Shown here one piece after another: positions 57,060 to 64,000 of a stretch of 64,000 nucleotides of DNA (positions are counted from its first letter, which is position 1; the number at the start of each line of letters is the position of its first letter). Source of the DNA: Tetmemena sp. SeJ-2015 (Eukaryota > Ciliophora > Spirotrichea > Sporadotrichida > Oxytrichidae). The translations under genes were made by a program, and so were the position numbers. The notes under the pieces are model-generated. The model did no database searches, was not told the origin of the DNA, and saw only the letters and a program-made list of their open reading frames with translations. The DNA lies in assembly GCA_027382625.1 (NCBI GenBank), contig JAJKFJ010022184.1:1-64000 (forward strand). Direction: 5' to 3'.

Positions 57060-60000
57060 TGATTCCAATTGGAAGACGAAATTAATTGATAATTAATTAG
57101 ACTATTTAATACATATCTAAGTCGGCCAAATTTTTTTCGATGGCTCTAAGACAAATACTAGCCTCCTATTATATGTTTTTATAGGGTCTTCTAATCTTGT
57201 GGATCTCATTCAAAGAACTCTTAGTTTCTATTAAAAAAGAATTATGAAGAATGGAGCAGCTTCTTTCATTTTTGAATTTGCTTATTTATATTTTTCACTT
57301 TTAAATATTTTTGTTCTTTTTTGTCTACATCTTAAATTTCACCTTCCTCCTAAAAACTTATTCAGTTTAGAGAGGAAAATACATCCATTGAACATTTTTT
57401 ACCACTCACTTAAAAATATCAAATTCAAATTTACGGAGCGGAGAAAAAAATAATTTATTTATAATTATTCAAGCTAAAAATGAAATTCCTCTATAAATAT
57501 GATTTTATTATGCTTCAAATTAAGCATTTCTTTTAAAATATAAATCTAAAATTTCAATATCAATTTACCTCTTAAAAAAATTTAAAATAATTTAAAACCG
57601 AAAAAAAATAAATTTGTAAAAATTTAAAATTGTTAAGATTTTGGGGAGGGAAGATTACAAGGAATTTTTTTCCTAATTTTAAAAATTAAATTTTTCCCTT
57701 GGTAATTGAGGTTTTTGGATTTAATTTTTTCCTTTTAATCAAAAAAATTTTTAAAGTTTAATTTTTTAAAATTTTAAAATATAGGTTTAAAAAAAATTAT
57801 TATTTTAAGGAAAAAAAAAAGTTTTAAAGAAAAATTCCCCTAAATTAAAAAAGTTTATTGTGTTAAAGGAAAAAAAAACATTACTATTTCTATTTAATTA
57901 AAACCTTTGACAATTATTTAAAAAAGGGAATTTTCAAATGCCCTTTTTAAAAAAACTCAAAATTTCAAAAGATTATAATGTCGAAGAGAAAATCTTCTTT
58001 TAAAAATAGATAATTTATTTTATTTTGTAAGTCATTTTTCATTAAGGATAGATTAAAAATTAGTCACAATCGCTAATGTTTCTTAAATGTGGCTCAGGAG
58101 TTTTAAGTGTATAGTTGTTTAATTTTGAGCTGTTAATATCTTCTTCTCTTCGTTCAAATTTTTTATTTTAAAACTTCATATCTTTTTCAAGTAATTATTT
58201 TCTAAACTATTGTTTTTCCATATTCTAAGAATAAACATTCTTTAAGGTTCAATATTATTTTACAAAATGAGTTTTAATAAAAATTTTAACGTTTAAAAAT
58301 AAGGGGATGAGAAATCCTAGTAAAACTTGCTCCTTATCACTTCTCTGATTGCCTCTAATTAGAATTTTAAATGCTATAGATGTTTGCAAGTCTTTAAATT
58401 TATAATTTAGAATTATAAATGGCTAAGATCTTACATTTTAAACTTCTTTATAAATATTTAGTGTTTAATTGATCCTTTATAGTTACTGGAATCTCAACTT
58501 TCCCCTTTTTGAAATTCAATAATTTAATATTGGAATTAAAATTATAGTCAAGTAGCTTTTAATTTAATGGGGATTAAAAGATAAACTCATAAATGATTTG
58601 GTTTGTAAGGATGCATGTAATTTTTCATTAAATTTAAATTTTTTTAAAAAAGGCAAAAACCTAATTAAATTTTTAATAAAAAAATTTATTTAAATCGAAC
58701 TTTTAAGGAAATTTAAACAAAAATATTTTTTTTTGAAGTATAAAAAATTTTTTCAAATTTAAAAATTTTTTTAAATTCATTTTAAAAAAATTTTTAAGTG
58801 CAAGTTGGCCAATCCAAAAATTTTAAAAAATTATTTTTTGTTTTTTCAATATTTCTTTACTTAAATTTTAATTCTACTTAAAGAATTGTAATGAAGGGAA
58901 AAGGGAAGGGGGGAAAAATTTTGAGAACCAAGGGGTTTAAAATTTTTAAAATTCCTGCTAATAAAAATATTTTATGATTTTAGTATATAGATTTTCAATT
59001 GAGTATATTTACAGAAAATATAAAAATAAATTCGAAATATTGATTTATTCACTTCTTGTGCCATCTAAGTGACTAATCTTTTCAAATATAAAGACACTAT
59101 GTTAGCACAATTTTAAATAAGAGATGCGATTCTTATTTAAAACTGACTGAAAATTATATAAAAGCAAGCATCAGAGTGGCAGCTACTATTACCGAGAGTC
59201 ATAAAACTAACTTAATATCGGAAAGATAAAACTTCAGAATCTAATACTCAATAGGAGGAATGAATCATTAATCTTATAAAAGATCTAAAAGGAATGACTA
59301 ATGGAACACATTGAGCATAGATGATAAAGCACAAACAACGAATAAATAAATATAACGAGCTCTATGTTGATATTTTCTGTAAATTTAATTCATACCAAGT
59401 AGCAAAACATTTTGCTAAATATTGTCATTAAATTTTTTATATCGCTTAATGAGAAATTTGCTCAATATCTAGAACTTGATGAATCTCTAATTTATATTTA
59501 TAAAATAAAGATAAAAATAATTTTGGATTAATAAAAATATATGATTCAAGGTAACATATTTTGAAATAAATTAAAAATCAGACTTTGAATTGAGTTATTA
59601 CTATTTTAGAAGGTTTAAGCTTAAATGAGAGATTTATAGGCTAAAATAAAATCTTATCTAACTGCTAATACATTTTTTAAGTTTATTCCAGATCAATTTT
59701 CTTAATAGTAGCAGAAGCATTAGCAACAATAGTATCAAGTAAATATAATAATAGATGTTTTAGATGGAGATGAAGAAATTATATAGGAAGGAATAATTTA
59801 AAAAGAGGGAAAGTTTATAAATGAATTAGAGACGTTTCATAAAAGTTACAATTAAACCTGATAAAGACACCCTCAAACGATCACAATTAAAGATTATAAT
59901 AGTTATTTATAAATGACTTTGTAATGCGAAGGATCAGATAGTTTATACATCCCTTTTCACAATTTTATTTTATAATAATTATTTGCAAATCAATTATTTT

Positions 60001-61630
60001 TTTGATTTTAAAAATAATTTTAATATTTTGAATGTAATGGTCTGTATAAAAATTCAAGCAATTCCTGCAGCTGGGAAAGAACCTTCAAAGTAAAATGTAA
60101 TTTAAAGAGAATAATTATATAATTTCAAACGCTATTCATACTTAATTTATTTTAAATGATCATTCAAATCCAAATTTAAGAGATATCCTTCGAGATTGAT
60201 AAGTTTTAACAATAAATTTACCAATATATTTATATTTTCCACTTAATTAATAAAAAAAGAGAGTAAAAATAAAACAAAAAATTCTTGATTCAAGCTGATG
60301 GATAATATAATAACTATTTAAGTTTAAAACTCAGTAGTTGAATGATATTAAAATAAATAAAATAAAATGGAAAGCTATAATATGCTTTATTTGCTTAATT
60401 GAATAAGCATTTAAATATCTTCAAAATAGATCTTGTTGCTTTAAAGAAGAATTTAAATTATATATTATGTCTAAATTTCTTATCTATGATATGTTTTAAT
60501 TACACTCTAAAACCCAATTAAATTAAAATAAAAAATTTAAATTTATCTTCTTAAAATACAAATTAATTGGCTTAATAAAAAATTCTAATACTAAGTATAT
60601 AATTTATAAATATAGATAAATATATTTCAAATTTTGAAAGAAAATATCTCTATTATAAAAATAAGCTAACTTAATGAATTCTAAATAAAAAAAATATTAA
60701 TTATAAAATAGCTTTATAATAAAAAGTCTTCAATTTTTTTAAGTCTTCATGATTAAATATGTTTAGATAGTTTTAATCTTTCTAAGACTCATATTATTTT
60801 GAAAAATAAATTAAACAAGCTCCTCATTTCAGAAAAATTAAAAAATAAAAAAAGTTTAAAATTATAATTTAATCAATACTTCCAAAATTAAGGTTAATTA
60901 ACATATTTAATGAAAGTAACTTGAAATGAAAAATTTGATGCTTTCATTAGGATTCAAACAAATTCACTCCCAGATCATTGCTTCTTGCAAACCTCATCGC
61001 AAACTTCTATTGAAAATCAAATAGACTTTAAGGTCAAGTTCGATGCATATTTATCGCAATTAAATAACCAAAAATATTAAAAATAAGAATATATCCTTCG
61101 TAAAAAACCTAAGTGAGAGAGGAAGTTGAAAATTTTAAATATAGGTGATAATTTATTTCAGAAAAACAGAATTAAATTAAAAATTAAATTTAAATATCTT
61201 TAAGAAATTGCAGTTAAAAAGAGTCCGAATTATTTAAAAGTGATACAGTATGAAGGATTATGATTATTTTCAATTATCTTTATAACTTGGGTTTTCTGAT
61301 ACTAAAAGATATTACAGTATCATTTCTCTTTCGATTAGAAGATTAGAATTAAACCTTTATAGTTTAGCTAAGATGGAGAGAAAGAGAGAGAGAGACAGAC
61401 ACTTAATGCGAACTGAGTAAAAATTAAATAAGAATTTTCCCTCACTTTGCTTCTTCCTTTTAGCATAAATAAAGAGGATTTTATTGTCTATCTATTTATT
61501 TAAAAAGAGTTGTTAAATTATTTTTTCCGTTTCTTTTAGTTATGATGAGCATTTTGAAGTTAACAACACATTGATAAAAATACATTCCACTAAAAATCTA
61601 ACTAAAAAAGGTCTTAATATTTAAAAACAC
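57060..61630. other. Long AT-rich stretch without identified genes
   Basis: Apart from a 69-codon ATG frame at 57244 of AT-driven composition (Phe/Leu/Lys), I see only A/T tracts, a short (GA)n run near 61379 and a small block at 59700-59830 open in one frame. No repeat copy or gene is supported. Confidence 0.45.
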
Positions 61631-61637
61631 GAGGTGT

Positions 61638-62257
61638 TCAAATTATATGGCTAAGCCAAAGTACAAATGACATTGCATATATAATATTTGAGTTAAAGAA
61701 CATTGACAAATCTTAAAGACTCTGAGGTAGATTTTAAGTTAGCTGTTCATTAAGCATTCTTGAATTGCAAATTCTTTGATTAGTAGTGCAAGTTAGGGAA
61801 TATTTTTCAGTCGCTGTGGCAGGTCCCCAGCACCCTACTGTATAGGGGTAGAAGTTTGTTAATACATAGTAATAACTGTCATTTATTTTAACACCGTTGC
61901 AAATATCCACCTCACAAGGTTGCCAAAGTGACCCATCGCTCTTATACGGCCCGAGGATCTGATGACCATCTTTAGCTATTCCGATTACTTTCAGTGTCTT
62001 CTGACTTAAATCATCTATTTTAGACAAGGCGTAGTTTATTGGAGACTAAGAGCATGATAGGGTAGATTAGCAGAGAGAAGCTGAAGTCAGAGAACTTTTT
62101 AAAGTGGAATCTAAGATGCAGGGCGAGTAGCTGTGGTATTTATACACTCCAAACGAAGTTAAACTTCCAAGACATTGATCGAGTGGAGCAGAGCTAGATA
62201 AAGCATCGTATTAACTCTGAGGATACAAGCCAGAAAAAATTGGCACTCCATTCACAA
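61638..62257 (-). CDS. YHYH-domain protein, C-terminal part
   Basis: On the minus strand: GVPIFSGLYPQSQYDALSSS, APLDQCLGSLTSFGVYKYHS, LKVIGIAKDGHQILGPYKSD, SLWQPCEVDICNGVKI, then DSYYYVLTNFYPYTVGCWGP. DGHQILGPY, the Cys pair CEVDIC and YYYVLTNFYPYTVGC are the hallmarks of the YHYH family (secreted/extracellular, function unknown). The N-terminal part is missing, presumably beyond an IES upstream of 62257. The frame closes at TGA 61640-61638, but the ~25 residues after about 61740 are AT-rich, so the true end may be earlier. Confidence 0.8.
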
Positions 62258-62505
62258 AATAAAAAAATTACTTTTTACGCTTAAAATTATTGATAGGATA
62301 AAATTTTAATAAGCAAATAATATGACACAATATACTACATTTTGAAATATTATAGAAGAAACATCCTCTGATTATAATGCATTTATATATCTGAGTTTTT
62401 TATATCAATTTTACAAACTAAAACTGACTGAAAGAACAAAGCACAGGAGTTGCATTTTCTATCAGCTCCTTAATTTTCTAGTCATTCAAGCTGCTTTTGG
62501 CTACT
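62258..62505. other. AT-rich spacer or IES
   Basis: Separates the YHYH block from the next minus-strand gene; no signal seen. It may contain an IES upstream of the YHYH block. Confidence 0.35.
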
Positions 62506-62509
62506 TGCC

Positions 62510-64000
62510 TCACTTTGAGAGTCTGAGCCTGTTTACCTTCTGCTTACCTACTTCTATATACTGATTTAAGCATTCTTTGCATTTTAATGATCTATTCAAG
62601 ATCCCTCTAAAACTCTAAGATGTTTTGATCTTTTGATTGACCTCGCACTTGACCAACTTGTACTTCCATGTCTACTCTACTTCTGCTCTCTCCCTAAAGT
62701 ATTTATAAAGAATTACCTGGGAATAGTTGCCCAAATCGAACTGTTTTACGCAAAGAGCAGATTTGTCAAAAATGTTCAGTAATTGATATGAAATTGAGTC
62801 CAGCTCTACATTGAGAGAATGACACTGACACTCTTTACAGTATGCACAATCCAATCCACTGCAGATTTCAAAAGAAATGTCAACTCTGGATGCATTATTA
62901 TCTTAGTGAGCCTTGACATGCCTGTACCAGTAATTTCCTGTAATAACTTTCAGTTAGTTGCAGCCCTCAAAGCGGTAATGCTTGTGGAAGGAACCACAGT
63001 TATTCACTAAGCCTCCCTTCAGTTCTCTTGACTCTTCCAGGCTCCCATTAGTTTGATCATCTCGCATTTGCTTTAATCTATTCCCTAATACTTTTCCTAC
63101 ACCTCTGGATTGAGTTTGGAGTATCTTCTCTGGGTTCTTTTTTCTGATTTGAGCTACATGCTATTCTAGTCTTGCTATTTCTGATACTCGAATCTTCCTC
63201 CAACTCTTCCAATTCGCTCATTTCTCTTGGTTCTCTTGCCATTTTTTTCTCTCCTCCACGCTACTTAATTGCCATCTTGAATGTTTACCCTCCGCTGATA
63301 AAGTTCATGAGCTCTTAGCAAGCATTTGAAGGAGTATTAGTTGTCTAGATCTTATTCTTGTTTTACTAATATCTATTGCGATTTGGGGTGGTAGAAATTA
63401 TCAAGGATCTGCAAAGCAATTCCTCCCTGTACCTACCACCAACTTATTTAGAAAGGAAACTTTTCCATTCCAGTCAAGGCAAATGTAACTAGGTAAGAGC
63501 GAGGAGGTAAAACCCATAGCCTAAATAAAGCCAGAGCTTTGAGAGGCTTCTCTCTGCCCGCAAATTATGGCTTCGCTCTTATATTTCCATACTTCTTATT
63601 CCTTGAGAGTTCAAGATCAGCTAAGAAGGCCTTAGCAAAGCTTTTTCCCCTCAAGCTTTCTACTTTCACCTTATGAAGTATATAGCAGTTGAGGTCATAG
63701 ACTATATAGTCAATATAAAAGGCTGCTGCAAATATTTTCATTATCTTTGTAGGTCTGACCTTAACTATCTTGAAAGCAATATAAAATTTATACAGGGTTT
63801 CCACGCTCACATTTTCGAATTCCCCTTCGTCAATGAAGTACTTATTTACAGAGCCAAGCGGTTGAAAGATATCTTGACCTTGCATGCAGTATCCTTATTT
63901 TCTAAAGTAGTCACTAGGGTCCTTGTAGTCACCTCGAAATTCAGAGCTAAAGAGGAAGGAGCTAATGTATTACAATACCTGCTTCGCCTTCTTCTTTCAT
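62510..64000 (-). CDS. Unknown Cys/His-containing protein, runs off the window
   Basis: Minus strand, stop TGA 62512-62510, start beyond 64000. In order: FRGDYKDPSDYFRKQGYCMQ, VSVETLYKFYIAFKIVKVRP, YIDYIVYDLNCYILHKVKVE, an Arg-rich acidic linker (MSELEELEEDSSIRNSKTRI), then a Cys/His region NNCGSFHKHYRFEGCNQLKV, CSGLDCAYCKECQCHS and CKECLNQYIEVG. These suggest two or more zinc sites and nucleic-acid or protein binding. Two one-base frame breaks occur, one at an A7 run (63242-63248) and one near 63055. Not assigned to a family. Confidence 0.65.

Noticed and set aside
57244..57453. 69-codon ATG ORF
   Set aside because: Composition (Phe, Leu, Lys, Asn) follows the AT-rich background, with no neighbouring segments or motifs.
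1..64000. tRNA, rRNA, CRISPR arrays, bacterial-type operators or ribosome-binding sites
   Set aside because: None seen; the window is eukaryotic ciliate DNA and no cloverleaf or rRNA-like sequence was recognised.
1..64000. Standard or Euplotes-type genetic code (TGA as Cys, TAA/TAG as stops)
   Set aside because: Recognisable domains (RCC1, PHD, MULE, CNBD) run through many in-frame TAA/TAG codons and end at TGA; no TGA is needed as Cys in a recognised motif.

Overview
The window reads as germline (micronuclear) DNA of a stichotrich/spirotrich ciliate of the Oxytricha-Stylonychia type. Three things show this. (1) Long AT-rich reading frames are open only if TAA and TAG are read as glutamine and TGA is the only stop. 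(2) Introns are short (40-100 nt, GT..AG). (3) Reading frames are broken again and again by short AT-rich inserts flanked by 3-8 bp direct repeats. Removing the insert plus one repeat copy restores the frame, which is how internal eliminated sequences (IESs) with pointers behave. I found no inverted or permuted gene segments, so the genes look interrupted but not scrambled. The genus is an inference.

Layout. 1-33 kb is gene-dense with genes on both strands. It holds a partial duplication at the left edge; a Cys-containing orphan; an RCC1-repeat gene; a PHD/extended-PHD chromatin reader (-); a coiled-coil gene; a small membrane protein (-); a helical gene; an unrecognised gene; a FAR1/MULE-type gene (+); a coiled-coil to Q/N-rich gene (-); a K/E-rich gene carrying a GC-rich insert; a basic/Ser-rich gene (-); a cyclic-nucleotide-binding protein; a gene of unknown function; a Leu-rich gene; and a second FAR1/MULE/SWIM gene (-).

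33-61.6 kb is very AT-rich. It contains scattered short coding islands (probable first exons or gene segments), a GC-rich insert with a 3' (ATT)n tail at 38.6-39.7 kb, at least five copies of a ~400 bp element with terminal inverted repeats, and a ~1.45 kb near-perfect palindrome centred at 50.12 kb. 61.6-64 kb holds the C-terminal part of a YHYH-domain protein (-) and a larger Cys/His-containing gene (-) that runs off the window.

The genes do not form operons. In these ciliates each gene normally ends up on its own macronuclear nanochromosome, which fits the mixed strands and independent signals here. A recurring theme is DNA of transposon origin in two states: IES-interrupted FAR1/MULE genes (possible domestication) and a short TIR element filling nearly all of one IES. 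Many genes also carry single-base frame breaks, often in homopolymers, so assembly error must be considered before calling pseudogenes. All boundaries come from reading by eye; IES coordinates include one pointer copy.
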